Below are positions 44,851 to 53,528 of a DNA stretch of 64,000 bases, in pieces. A program made the position numbers and the translations under genes. The notes under the pieces are model-generated. The model made no database searches and was not told the origin of the DNA. It saw only the letters and a list, made by a program, of their open reading frames with translations. Origin of the DNA: CAZTGZ01 sp964613385. GTDB taxonomy: Bacteria > Bacteroidota > Bacteroidia > NS11-12g > UBA9320. The stretch is from positions 1 to 64,000 of the forward strand of contig CAZTGZ010000004.1 in NCBI GenBank assembly GCA_964613385.1, written 5' to 3'. Positions within the stretch are counted from its first letter, which is position 1; every line of letters begins with the position of its first letter.

Positions 44851-44858
44851 CAAAACTA
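44851..44858 (-). promoter_or_regulatory. -7 promoter box for the LptD-like gene
   Basis: On the minus strand TAGTTTTG matches TAnnTTTG, about 47 bases upstream of the TTG start at 44803. No TTTG at the -33 position. Confidence 0.3.
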
Positions 44859-44921
44859 AAGAATTATCCCTGCTCATCAGGCATAATTTTTGAACGTATG
44901 TAGTCGTTTCAAATTGTATAT

Positions 44922-45764
44922 ATGAGTCATAAAAACCGTCTTTTGGGATTGCCGCATTTTCTTTGGGTATTCGCTCCATTGACTGTTATTCTTTTAATGT
45001 CGGCGTTTAAAACAGAAACCAGGCCAAACGCCAAGTTCACAGGGTACACCGTAGTTATTGATGCCGGTCATGGCGGAAAAGACCCCGGTTGTATTGGTCA
45101 CGGTAAAATTTCTTACGAAAAAGATATTGCCCTAAGCATTGCATTGAAAATTGGTCAGTTGCTGAAGGATAGCGCAGACAATATTAAAGTGATATATACC
45201 AGATCCACCGACAAATTTGTGGAGTTATGGGAGAGGGCAGCCATTGCAAACAGAAACAATGCTGATTTATTTATTTCTGTTCACTGTAATGCCAGCAATT
45301 CTTCCTCAGCCAATGGTTCAGAAACATTTGTGATGGGTTTGCACAAAAGTGAAGGTAACCTGAACGTGAGCAAAAGGGAAAATTCTGCCATTTTGTTGGA
45401 AGAAAATTATGAAAGCAATCAGGAGTACGAAGGTTTTGACCCGAATTCACCCGAAGCACACATTCTTTTTTCGCTTTATCAAAATGCCTTTAGAAATCAA
45501 AGTCTTCAATTGGCCTCTTCCGTACAAGAGAATATCGAAGCGAAACAACTCCGAAGGAACTTAGGCGTGAAAGAAGCGGGCTTTTTGGTACTTTGGAAAA
45601 CAGCCATGCCCAGCATCCTTGTAGAAACCGGCTTTCTTACAAATCCGGATGATCAAAATTTCTTGCGCTCTGAAACTGGGCAAAAGGAACTGGCGCGCTC
45701 CGTATATTTGGCCGTCCTGGATTATAAGGCGCAAATGGATAAGCAAAAACAGAACAAAGGCTGA
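44922..45764 (+). CDS. N-acetylmuramoyl-L-alanine amidase (amidase_3)
   Basis: 280 residues. A membrane helix or uncleaved signal (about 12-28) is followed by the zinc amidase domain: H50 (VIDAGHGGKDPG), E66 (SYEKDIAL), H121 (FISVHCNAS) and catalytic Glu in ILVETGFLTNPDDQNFL near 233. It cleaves the amide bond between MurNAc and the stem peptide during septum splitting or remodelling. All key residues are present. The next gene, the MCE protein, follows after 53 bases. Confidence 0.95.
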   Translation: MSHKNRLLGLPHFLWVFAPLTVILLMSAFKTETRPNAKFTGYTVVIDAGHGGKDPGCIGHGKISYEKDIALSIALKIGQLLKDSADNIKVIYTRSTDKFVELWERAAIANRNNADLFISVHCNASNSSSANGSETFVMGLHKSEGNLNVSKRENSAILLEENYESNQEYEGFDPNSPEAHILFSLYQNAFRNQSLQLASSVQENIEAKQLRRNLGVKEAGFLVLWKTAMPSILVETGFLTNPDDQNFLRSETGQKELARSVYLAVLDYKAQMDKQKQNKG

Positions 45765-45817
45765 TTCTAACATTTTAGCCTACATTTGCCTCAACATATT
45801 TGTAAACATCAGAGATT

Positions 45818-46765
45818 ATGAAATTATCCAATGAAACCAAGGTTGGAATTTTGTCGGCAGCAGCCATCACCATTCTGATTCTGGGCTTCAATTTTTTAAA
45901 AGGAGAAAATGTTTTTACCCGTGAAAACGAATACGTAGCAGTATATAAACAAGTAGATGGACTGTTTCCCTCCAATCCGGTCGTAATTAATGGATACAAG
46001 GTAGGACAAGTGAGCGAGGTGAAAATGGACAATAAATCCCTCAATCTGTACGTCATCATAAAAGTCCCGAACGACATAAAAGTCCCGAGAAATACCATAG
46101 CAAAAATCATCAACAACGATTTGTTGGGATCCAAAGCGGTTGAACTCATCATGGGCGATTCAGGTGTGTTGGCAAAAGATGGAGATACACTGGTCAGCAC
46201 AAAAGATCCGGGTATGGCACAAGCCATAAGTAGCATTCTTGCACCCCTGAACGAAAAGGTCAATTCTATTTTAGGCGGATTGGAACCTGCTTTGGAAGGT
46301 GATAAACTCGGTAAAGCCATTCTCACACTTACACAAACCCTCGAAGAATATAAAAATACCGCCGGAAAACTGAATCAAATGCTTTCTGATAATGATGAAA
46401 AAGTGGCATCTGTGCTTGCGAATCTCGAAAATACCACCCGTGATTTAAAAAAGTCCAGCCCTAAAATCGATAGCATACTCAACGACTTGCAGCTGACAAG
46501 CCATCAGTTGGCAAAGGCCGAAATCAAACAAACGGTTGATAAAGTTAATGTTGCGGTAGCTGAGTTGTCAGCTCTTCTGCTTAAAGTGAATAGTGGAGAA
46601 GGAAGCTTAGGGAAATTGGTGAAGGATGATTCAGTCTACAAGAATATCAATCAGGCCGCCCTCCAGTTGGATCAACTATTGAAAGATATAGAAAAATACC
46701 CGCGCCGTTATACCGGTATCACGGAAAGACAGCGAAAGAAAGGGGATAAAGAAAAAACCAGGTAA
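45818..46765 (+). CDS. MCE/MlaD family lipid-transport protein
   Basis: 315 residues. One N-terminal membrane helix (KVGILSAAAITILILGFNFL) is followed by a single MCE domain (about 38-115; YVAVYKQVDGLFPSNPVVIN, then GYKVGQVSEVKM) and a long helical region rich in Leu, Asn and Lys (about 140-290) that could form a periplasmic tube or stalk. It should bind phospholipids and help move them between membranes. No permease or ATPase gene is adjacent. It is convergent with pyrD, five bases apart. Confidence 0.9.
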   Translation: MKLSNETKVGILSAAAITILILGFNFLKGENVFTRENEYVAVYKQVDGLFPSNPVVINGYKVGQVSEVKMDNKSLNLYVIIKVPNDIKVPRNTIAKIINNDLLGSKAVELIMGDSGVLAKDGDTLVSTKDPGMAQAISSILAPLNEKVNSILGGLEPALEGDKLGKAILTLTQTLEEYKNTAGKLNQMLSDNDEKVASVLANLENTTRDLKKSSPKIDSILNDLQLTSHQLAKAEIKQTVDKVNVAVAELSALLLKVNSGEGSLGKLVKDDSVYKNINQAALQLDQLLKDIEKYPRRYTGITERQRKKGDKEKTR

Positions 46766-46769
46766 TGAT

Positions 46770-47792
46770 TTAATATCTGATAAGCTGCTCCACCAATTTA
46801 GGACCTGAATAAATAAATCCCGTATAAATCTGTATTAGGTCAGCGCCGGCCTCCAACATGGCCTTACCATCTTCCGCAGTCATAATTCCCCCAACCCCTA
46901 TTAACCAGGCCTCCGGAAGTTTTTCACGTAAATATTTAATTCTGCTTAAACTCAAAGCTTTCAATGGTTCTCCACTCAATCCACCCATACCAATTTTTTC
47001 TATATCTTCTTTTGGAGTTCGGAGGTTTTCCCTGCTGACTGTTGTATTCCCGGAAATAATTCCGTCAAATGCCAATTCCCCCTTCAATTCAACGATGTCA
47101 TCCAATTGAAATTCCGAAAGATCCGGGGCAATCTTGAGTAAAATTGGCCGGTAAATTTGTCCTTCGGCAATTCTGCGGTCCCGAATTTCAATCAGTGCCA
47201 TCAATATTTCCTTCAGGGCATTTTTATCCTGAAGTTCCCGCAACCCGGGGGTATTGGGCGAACTGACATTCACCGTGAAATAATCGACTACCTCATATAG
47301 TTTCTCAAAACAGATTTTATAATCATCAACGGCTTTTTCATTCGGTGTAATCTTATTCTTACCAATATTTCCGCCGATAATAATGCTACCATGATGTCTT
47401 TTCAAACGCAGCACCATTTCATCCACCCCCAGATTGTTAAAACCCATTCTGTTGATCAGTGCTTTGTCTTTCTGAAGTCTGAATAATCTCGGCTTGGGAT
47501 TGCCGTCCTGAGGTAAAGGGGTCACCGTCCCGGTTTCCAGATGTCCAAATCCAAATTGTTCAATAATCTCTGTATAGTGTGCATTTTTATCAAATCCTGC
47601 CGCCAATCCAATCCGGTTTTTGAAGGTTAAATGCTTATAGGTAAACGGATTCGACGGATTCAGGCTTTGTTTATACCGTATCAACCCGCTCAATATGGGT
47701 ATTCTTAACACAATACCGCTGAGGCGCATGGTAAATTGATGCGCTATTTCCGGTGGTAGTAGAAAGAGCAGATTTCTGATCAAAGCATACAT
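46770..47792 (-). CDS. pyrD: Quinone-dependent dihydroorotate dehydrogenase (class 2)
   Basis: 340 residues. The N-terminal amphipathic membrane-binding segment (MYALIRNLLFLLPPEIAHQF) marks class 2. FMN and substrate motifs are present: RIGLAAGFDKNAHYTEIIEQ, FGHLETGTVTPLPQDGNPKP, and catalytic Ser in VNVSSPNTPGLRELQ near 177. It oxidises dihydroorotate to orotate and passes electrons to quinone. A separate dihydroorotase-like gene lies at 57.7 kb, not linked. Complete. Confidence 0.96.
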   Translation of the reverse strand: MYALIRNLLFLLPPEIAHQFTMRLSGIVLRIPILSGLIRYKQSLNPSNPFTYKHLTFKNRIGLAAGFDKNAHYTEIIEQFGFGHLETGTVTPLPQDGNPKPRLFRLQKDKALINRMGFNNLGVDEMVLRLKRHHGSIIIGGNIGKNKITPNEKAVDDYKICFEKLYEVVDYFTVNVSSPNTPGLRELQDKNALKEILMALIEIRDRRIAEGQIYRPILLKIAPDLSEFQLDDIVELKGELAFDGIISGNTTVSRENLRTPKEDIEKIGMGGLSGEPLKALSLSRIKYLREKLPEAWLIGVGGIMTAEDGKAMLEAGADLIQIYTGFIYSGPKLVEQLIRY

Positions 47793-47911
47793 GTCTGCAA
47801 ATGTAATATTCCACTTTCAGTGCTGAAGAAATTAGGTCTGAATCATATATATCACATTATTTAGAACAATTCCATTCTAAATGGGAAATGCCCTTAGGGA
47901 GAACAGAATTT

Positions 47912-47919
47912 TATTTTTG
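47912..47919 (+). promoter_or_regulatory. -7 promoter box for the succinate dehydrogenase operon
   Basis: TATTTTTG followed by C fits TAnnTTTG, 26 bases before the sdhC ATG at 47946. The -33 TTTG is not visible. Confidence 0.4.
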
Positions 47920-47945
47920 CGGTTATTCTAAGAACCAATCAATTT

Positions 47946-48722
47946 ATGCGTTCATTGTCAGGAATCTTTACTTCAAGTCTGGGCCAAAAATTAATCATGG
48001 CTTTAACCGGGCTTTTTCTTTGTTTGTTTTTGGTCGTGCATCTCATCGGCAACTTTCAGTTGTTAAAATCAGATGGAGGATTTGCGTTTAACAGCTACAC
48101 GCATTTTATGACCAGCAACCCGCTCATTAAGGTGGTTTCAATTGTAACCTATCTGGCCATTTTATATCATGCTGTTAAGGGATTGTCCCTGGTTTTATCA
48201 AACCGATCAGCGCGCAAAAGCAGATATGCAGTAAACGCATCTGCTGAAAATAGTCATTGGACCTCCCGTAATATGGGGATTTTAGGAACCATAATTTTAG
48301 TGTTTATTGTTATTCACCTGGCAAATTTTTGGTATGAACTCAAATTTGGTCATGTACCTACCACTAAATATATCCATTATGAAGTAGATGGGATTGCGAA
48401 ATCTCAGATTTATGCCGACGATTTCTTTAACAAACTGCAACCGGATGTAAAGGAAAGAATTAACTTCATTCGTGTGGAAGTATACCCTGACCTGTACAAG
48501 GTGGTTAAAACTACTTTCAGAGAATGGTGGTATGTACTGTTATACGTGGTATCCATGTTCGCCATCTCTTTCCATTTATGGCACGGATTCAAAAGTGCAT
48601 TTCAGAGTTTAGGAATTAACCATCCTGCGTATAATCGGGCCATTCACCTTTTGGGCAATGCATTCGCAGTACTCATTCCCCTGGGTTTTGCCTTAATAAC
48701 CATAATTATTTATATCTCCTGA
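47946..48722 (+). CDS. sdhC: Succinate dehydrogenase cytochrome b subunit
   Basis: 258 residues with five membrane helices. Conserved heme-linked His residues lie in FLVVHLIGNFQL, AILYHAVKGLSL, FIVIHLANFWYEL and FHLWHGFKSAF, the pattern of the two-heme type B cytochrome (Bacteroidota/Wolinella type). It anchors SdhA/B and exchanges electrons with menaquinone. It lies eight bases before sdhA. Complete. Confidence 0.95.
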   Translation: MRSLSGIFTSSLGQKLIMALTGLFLCLFLVVHLIGNFQLLKSDGGFAFNSYTHFMTSNPLIKVVSIVTYLAILYHAVKGLSLVLSNRSARKSRYAVNASAENSHWTSRNMGILGTIILVFIVIHLANFWYELKFGHVPTTKYIHYEVDGIAKSQIYADDFFNKLQPDVKERINFIRVEVYPDLYKVVKTTFREWWYVLLYVVSMFAISFHLWHGFKSAFQSLGINHPAYNRAIHLLGNAFAVLIPLGFALITIIIYIS

Positions 48723-48730
48723 CATTTCCT

Positions 48731-50731
48731 ATGAAATTGAATAATCATATACCGGCAGGTCCATTAAAGGATAAATGGACACATCACAAAGATCACGTGA
48801 AACTGGTAAATCCGGCCAATAAAAGGAATATCGACATTATTGTTGTTGGAACAGGGTTAGCAGGTTCTTCAGCCGCAGCTTCGTTAGGGGAGATGGGCTA
48901 TAATGTCAAGGCCTTTTGTTTTCAGGATAGTCCCCGTAGGGCCCATTCGATTGCAGCTCAGGGTGGTATTAATGCCGCTAAAAATTACCAGAATGATGGT
49001 GACAGCGTGTTTAGATTATTTTACGATACCATTAAAGGTGGAGATTATCGTTCCAGGGAAGCCAATGTGCACCGGCTTGCTGAGGTAAGTGCCTCTATTA
49101 TAGACCAATGCGTTGCACAAGGTGTACCATTTGCCAGGGAATACGGAGGAATGTTAGACAATCGTTCCTTCGGAGGTGTTCAGGTGAGCAGAACATTTTA
49201 TGCCAAAGGCCAAACCGGTCAGCAATTGCTACTGGGTGCTTATTCTGCTTTGTCGAGACAAATATCTAAGGGGAAAGTGAAAATGTATAACCGGCACGAA
49301 ATGATGGAGCTGGTTATTATAGACGGAAAAGCACGCGGAATTATTGCTAGAAATCTTGTAACCGGCGAGTTAGAGCGTCATTCAGCACATGCCGTTGTGC
49401 TTTGTACCGGAGGTTATGGAAATGTGTTCTTTCTTTCAACAAATGCGATGGGAAGCAATGTTTCTGCCGCCTGGAAAGCACATAAAAAAGGTGCCCTAAT
49501 GGCGAATCCATGCTTTACGCAAATTCACCCGACCTGCATCCCGGTTTCCGGTCATTATCAGAGTAAACTGACTTTGATGAGTGAATCATTGCGAAACGAT
49601 GGAAGAATATGGGTTCCGGCCAGATTAGAAGATGCTGAAGCTATTCGTTCTGGTAAATTGAAAGCAACAGATATTCCTGAAGAAAACCGGGACTATTACC
49701 TCGAACGCCGATATCCGTCATTTGGCAATCTTGTGCCTCGGGATGTCGCATCAAGAGCAGCCAAAGAACGCTGTGATGCCGGATTCGGTGTGAATGCCAC
49801 CGGAGAAGCTGTATTTCTTGACTTTGCCGCTGCCATTGAACGCTATGGAAGAGCTGAAGCAGGTCGTAGAGGTGAAGAAAACCCAAGCCCTGAACGAATC
49901 AATGAAATAGGAACGGAGATTGTCGAAGCCAAATACGGCAACCTTTTTCAGATGTATGAAAAAATTACGGACGACAATCCATACCAAACCCCAATGATGA
50001 TTTATCCGGCGGTTCATTATACCATGGGAGGCTTATGGGTTGATTACAACCTGATGACGAACGTTCCGGGCCTTTATGCTTGCGGTGAAGCCAATTTTAG
50101 TGATCATGGTGCCAACCGCTTGGGAGCATCCGCGCTTATGCAGGGTTTGGCAGATGGGTATTTCGTTTTGCCTTATACCATTGGAGATTATCTGGCAGAT
50201 GACATTCGTACCGGAAAAATTAATACGGAATCACCTGAATTTGCCGAAGCGGAACAAAAAGTTAGGGATTTGGCGATGCAGCTGCTTCAAACTAATGGCA
50301 CCCATTCGGTGGATTATTTCCATAAAAAACTGGGTAAAGTGATGTGGGACAAATGCGGCATGGCACGAAATGCTGACGGACTGAAGCAAGCCATAGAAGA
50401 AATCAAGCAAATCCGTGAAGAATTTTATAAGGAAGTGAGAATTCCCGGTAAGATAGATTCCCTGAATCCCGAATTGGACAAGGCGTGCCGGGTTGCGGAT
50501 TTTCTGGAATTAGGTGAACTGATGTGCAAAGATGCACTGGAAAGAAATGAATCCTGTGGAGGCCATTTCAGAGAGGAATTTCAGACCGAAGAAGGAGAAG
50601 CGCTGAGAGATGACACGAACTATGCCTATGTAGCCGCCTGGGAATATAATGGGCGGCCGTCTGAATCGACGTTGCACAAGGAAGTGCTTGAATTTGAGAA
50701 TGTTGAATTGAAACAAAGAAGTTACAAATAA
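48731..50731 (+). CDS. sdhA: Succinate dehydrogenase/fumarate reductase flavoprotein subunit
   Basis: 666 residues. The FAD-binding start DIIVVGTGLAGSSAAASLGE near 37 is followed by the His that carries covalent FAD in RRAHSIAAQGGINAAKNY. The active-site region has QIHPTCIPVSGHY, and GEANFSDHGANRLGASALMQ lies near 455. The C-terminus is long, as in the Bacteroidota/Wolinella-type enzymes. It catalyses succinate to fumarate, or the reverse with menaquinol. Followed by sdhB after 11 bases. Confidence 0.97.
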   Translation: MKLNNHIPAGPLKDKWTHHKDHVKLVNPANKRNIDIIVVGTGLAGSSAAASLGEMGYNVKAFCFQDSPRRAHSIAAQGGINAAKNYQNDGDSVFRLFYDTIKGGDYRSREANVHRLAEVSASIIDQCVAQGVPFAREYGGMLDNRSFGGVQVSRTFYAKGQTGQQLLLGAYSALSRQISKGKVKMYNRHEMMELVIIDGKARGIIARNLVTGELERHSAHAVVLCTGGYGNVFFLSTNAMGSNVSAAWKAHKKGALMANPCFTQIHPTCIPVSGHYQSKLTLMSESLRNDGRIWVPARLEDAEAIRSGKLKATDIPEENRDYYLERRYPSFGNLVPRDVASRAAKERCDAGFGVNATGEAVFLDFAAAIERYGRAEAGRRGEENPSPERINEIGTEIVEAKYGNLFQMYEKITDDNPYQTPMMIYPAVHYTMGGLWVDYNLMTNVPGLYACGEANFSDHGANRLGASALMQGLADGYFVLPYTIGDYLADDIRTGKINTESPEFAEAEQKVRDLAMQLLQTNGTHSVDYFHKKLGKVMWDKCGMARNADGLKQAIEEIKQIREEFYKEVRIPGKIDSLNPELDKACRVADFLELGELMCKDALERNESCGGHFREEFQTEEGEALRDDTNYAYVAAWEYNGRPSESTLHKEVLEFENVELKQRSYK

Positions 50732-50742
50732 TTAAGGGTACG

Positions 50743-51495
50743 ATGAATCTGACTTTAAAAATCTGGAGACAGGAAGGAAAAGACCAACAAGGTAAAATGG
50801 AAACTTATCCCGTATCCGATATTTCAGGAGACATGTCGTTTCTGGAAATGATGGATGTCTTAAACGATCAACTCGTTGAAAAAGGAGCAGATCCTGTAGC
50901 ATTTGATCATGATTGCCGCGAAGGGATTTGTGGTATGTGTTCAATGGTAATAAACGGCCGTCCACATGGTCCGGACACGGGTATTACCACTTGTCAATTG
51001 CATATGCGTAACTTTAACCATGGAGATGTCATTCATATCGAACCATTCAGGGCGAATGCATTTCCGGTGCTTAAAGATCTGATGGTAGATAGGGGCGCAT
51101 TTGACAGAATCATCCAGGCCGGTGGATTTGTCTCCGTGAATACAAGCGGAAACACCATTGACGCCAATGCCATTCCGGTGCCTAAAGAAGATGCTGATTT
51201 AGCTTTTGATGCTGCAACCTGTATCGGATGCGGTGCATGTGTAGCCGCGTGCAAAAACGCCTCAGCCATGCTTTTTGTTAGCGCCAAGGTGAGCCAACTG
51301 GCTTTACTGCCACAGGGAAAACCTGAGCGTACAGAGAGAGTATTGCGAATGGTAGAACAAATGGATAAGGAAGGATTTGGTGCCTGTTCCAATACAGGCG
51401 CATGCGCAGCAGAATGCCCTAAGGGAATTTCACTCGAAAATATAGCCAGAATGAATCGGGAGTATATCCGCGCCTCTCTGGTGAGTAAAGATTAA
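50743..51495 (+). CDS. sdhB: Succinate dehydrogenase/fumarate reductase iron-sulfur subunit
   Basis: 250 residues. The [2Fe-2S] ligands are in CREGICGMCSMVINGRPHGP and the following TTCQLH (about 60-88). The [4Fe-4S] and [3Fe-4S] sets are in CIGCGACVAACKN (near 162) and CSNTGACAAECPKGIS (near 215). It carries electrons from FAD to the cytochrome b subunit. Third gene of the sdhCAB operon. Confidence 0.97.
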   Translation: MNLTLKIWRQEGKDQQGKMETYPVSDISGDMSFLEMMDVLNDQLVEKGADPVAFDHDCREGICGMCSMVINGRPHGPDTGITTCQLHMRNFNHGDVIHIEPFRANAFPVLKDLMVDRGAFDRIIQAGGFVSVNTSGNTIDANAIPVPKEDADLAFDAATCIGCGACVAACKNASAMLFVSAKVSQLALLPQGKPERTERVLRMVEQMDKEGFGACSNTGACAAECPKGISLENIARMNREYIRASLVSKD

Positions 51496-51544
51496 TTCCA
51501 CTTTTTTTCCCATAAACAGGTAACCAAGTCGGATAATTCTCCGC

Positions 51545-51552
51545 TAATTTTG
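51545..51552 (+). promoter_or_regulatory. -7-like box before riboflavin synthase
   Basis: TAATTTTG followed by C fits TAnnTTTG, but it ends four bases before the GTG start (51557), so transcription from it would give a leaderless message. The -33 TTTG is not seen. Confidence 0.3.
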
Positions 51553-51556
51553 CAAT

Positions 51557-52162
51557 GTGTTCACCGGTATTATAGAATGTATGGGAGAAATTGTTCTGAT
51601 CGAAAATGAATCAGGCAATCTCCATTTTACCATTCAATCTCCGATTTCTTCCGAACTAAAAATTGACCAAAGCTTGTCTCATGATGGGATTTGTCTCACC
51701 GTAACGGCTATTTCAGAAAATACCCATCGTGTAACAGCCATTGCCGAAACCATAAGAAGAACCAATATTCAAAATTGGAAAATAGGCGGATGCGTAAATC
51801 TCGAAAGATGCACTCCCTTAAATGGAAGACTTGACGGCCATATTGTACAGGGACATGTAGATATTGCGGCAACCTGCACGGATATCATTCAGGACCAGGG
51901 CAGCTGGCTTTTCCATTTCAGCCATTCAAGCGATCAATTGACGGTGGAAAAAGGATCGATTTGCATTAATGGGGTGAGTCTAACCGTTGTGAAAAGCGAT
52001 ACAAATTCATTGAGTGTTGCCATTATCCCATATACATACGAACATACCACTTTTCAATTTCTCAAACCCGGAGATCGGGTGAATCTCGAATTCGACATCG
52101 TCGGAAAATACTTGCAGAAATTATTCAATCAATACCAAAATTCTATACCCCAGTCAACATGA
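51557..52162 (+). CDS. ribE: Riboflavin synthase alpha chain
   Basis: 201 residues from GTG 51557, chosen because it gives the canonical MFTGIIE start; ATG two bases upstream is out of frame. Two lumazine-binding repeats: SLSHDGICLTVTAI (about 35-50) and SICINGVSLTVVKS (about 134-148), with CTPLNGRLDGHIVQGHVD between. It dismutates two 6,7-dimethyl-8-ribityllumazine molecules into riboflavin. Its stop overlaps the next ATG by four bases. Confidence 0.96.
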   Translation: MFTGIIECMGEIVLIENESGNLHFTIQSPISSELKIDQSLSHDGICLTVTAISENTHRVTAIAETIRRTNIQNWKIGGCVNLERCTPLNGRLDGHIVQGHVDIAATCTDIIQDQGSWLFHFSHSSDQLTVEKGSICINGVSLTVVKSDTNSLSVAIIPYTYEHTTFQFLKPGDRVNLEFDIVGKYLQKLFNQYQNSIPQST

Positions 52163-53031
52163 ACATTGTTGTATTATCCGCTAATCGTAATCTCTATTCT
52201 ACCCAAAGATTGGTGGAAGCAGGCGAAAAACGTGGTCATCACATGAAAGTAGTCGACCACACCAAGTGCGACCTGGTCATAGAAAAACACAAACCATCTA
52301 TTATTTATAATGGAGAAGAACTCACCGGAGTGGATGCTGTGATTCCAAGAATCGGGGCATCCGTTACATTTTTTGGTACTGCGGTAGTTCGTCAGTTTGA
52401 AATGATGAAGGTATTCACTGCCGTTGAATCACAGGCACTCGTTAGATCCAGAGATAAATTGCGGAGTCTGCAGATTCTGGCCAGAGCCGGTCTCGGATTA
52501 CCAAAAACAGCCTTCTCCAATTATTCGAAAGAAGTAGATAAGGTAATCAGTAAGGTAGGTGGTGCTCCTGTGATCATAAAGTTATTGGAAGGAACACAGG
52601 GATTAGGTGTAGTATTGGCGGAAACGAAAAAAGCCGCAGAGTCGGTTTTAGAAGCTTTCAACGGATTAAAAGCACGCGTCATTATCCAGGAATTCATCAA
52701 AGAATCCAAAGGTACAGATATCAGAGCATTCGTCGTTGATGGTCATGTGGTTGGTGCCATGCGCAGGACAGCAAAAGAAGGTGAGTTTCGCTCAAATTTG
52801 CACAGGGGCGGCAGTGCAGAATTAATCGAACTGACGCAGGAAGAGGAAATTACAGCTATAAAAGCCGCCAAAGCACTGGGTCTGGGCGTTGCAGGTGTAG
52901 ATATGCTTCAATCTGACCGTGGGCCTCTGATTCTCGAAGTAAATTCTTCCCCGGGACTACAGGGAATTGAAGCGGCGACTCGAAAAAATATTGCCGGTGA
53001 AATCATACGCTATGTAGAAAAGAACGCCTAA
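52159..53031 (+). CDS. rimK: RimK-like ATP-grasp ligase
   Basis: 290 residues. An N-terminal pre-ATP-grasp domain (to about 95) and an ATP-grasp domain with GGAPVIIKLLEGTQGLGVVL (near 134-153), RVIIQEFIKESKGTDIRAFV and the metal-binding end VDMLQSDRGPLILEVNSSPG. It matches RimK, which adds glutamate to ribosomal protein S6, though Bacteroidota relatives may act on other targets. Coupled to ribE by an ATGA overlap. Start MNIVVLSANRN is the family N-terminus. Confidence 0.9.
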   Translation: MNIVVLSANRNLYSTQRLVEAGEKRGHHMKVVDHTKCDLVIEKHKPSIIYNGEELTGVDAVIPRIGASVTFFGTAVVRQFEMMKVFTAVESQALVRSRDKLRSLQILARAGLGLPKTAFSNYSKEVDKVISKVGGAPVIIKLLEGTQGLGVVLAETKKAAESVLEAFNGLKARVIIQEFIKESKGTDIRAFVVDGHVVGAMRRTAKEGEFRSNLHRGGSAELIELTQEEEITAIKAAKALGLGVAGVDMLQSDRGPLILEVNSSPGLQGIEAATRKNIAGEIIRYVEKNA

Positions 53032-53526
53032 ATGAAGAGAGGTCTGATTTTTATTGGCTTGTTCCTTGTTTTCCTATTTGTAGGTGTATTGTTGGCTGCT
53101 GTTTTTGCCGGAAATCTTGAACTTAAAAAGAAGGCCAGGCTCAATGTTAACTCAAATGAAGCCATGAATTGGATGTTAGACACCGCTAACCTTAGAAAAT
53201 GGCAGATTTCTTTGCAGGAAATCAAATCAACCGATGAGCAAGGAATTTATGACATCTGGATGAACACAGGAAAACCGGAAAAAGCCAAAATGAAGTTGCT
53301 CATGGAATCAGACACTTTGGCAAAATCAATCCATTATATATTTAGTAACAAGGGCTCCGAATTGGATGTCAGATATATTTTCAGTAAGGAGAGAAATGTA
53401 GAAGCAATGTACTCTGTTCAAGGAAAAGGCGTCGCCAATAAATTGGTTTTAGCCATGCTGAAAAAATCTTTTGAAGAACAATATACCTCCGAATTCAATC
53501 GGCTTATAGCTCAAATTGGCAAATAG
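53032..53526 (+). CDS. Membrane-anchored SRPBCC-like (START/polyketide-cyclase fold) protein
   Basis: 164 residues. One membrane helix (GLIFIGLFLVFLFVGVLLAA) is followed by a soluble domain whose pattern (VNSNEAMNWMLDTANLRKWQ, then ISLQEIKS) is typical of SRPBCC lipid- or ligand-binding folds, ending with the helix LVLAMLKKSFEEQYTSEFNR. Ligand unknown. It starts directly after the rimK stop, with no gap, so is the last gene of the ribE-rimK run. Convergent with the VWA gene. Confidence 0.7.
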   Translation: MKRGLIFIGLFLVFLFVGVLLAAVFAGNLELKKKARLNVNSNEAMNWMLDTANLRKWQISLQEIKSTDEQGIYDIWMNTGKPEKAKMKLLMESDTLAKSIHYIFSNKGSELDVRYIFSKERNVEAMYSVQGKGVANKLVLAMLKKSFEEQYTSEFNRLIAQIGK

Positions 53527-53528
53527 TC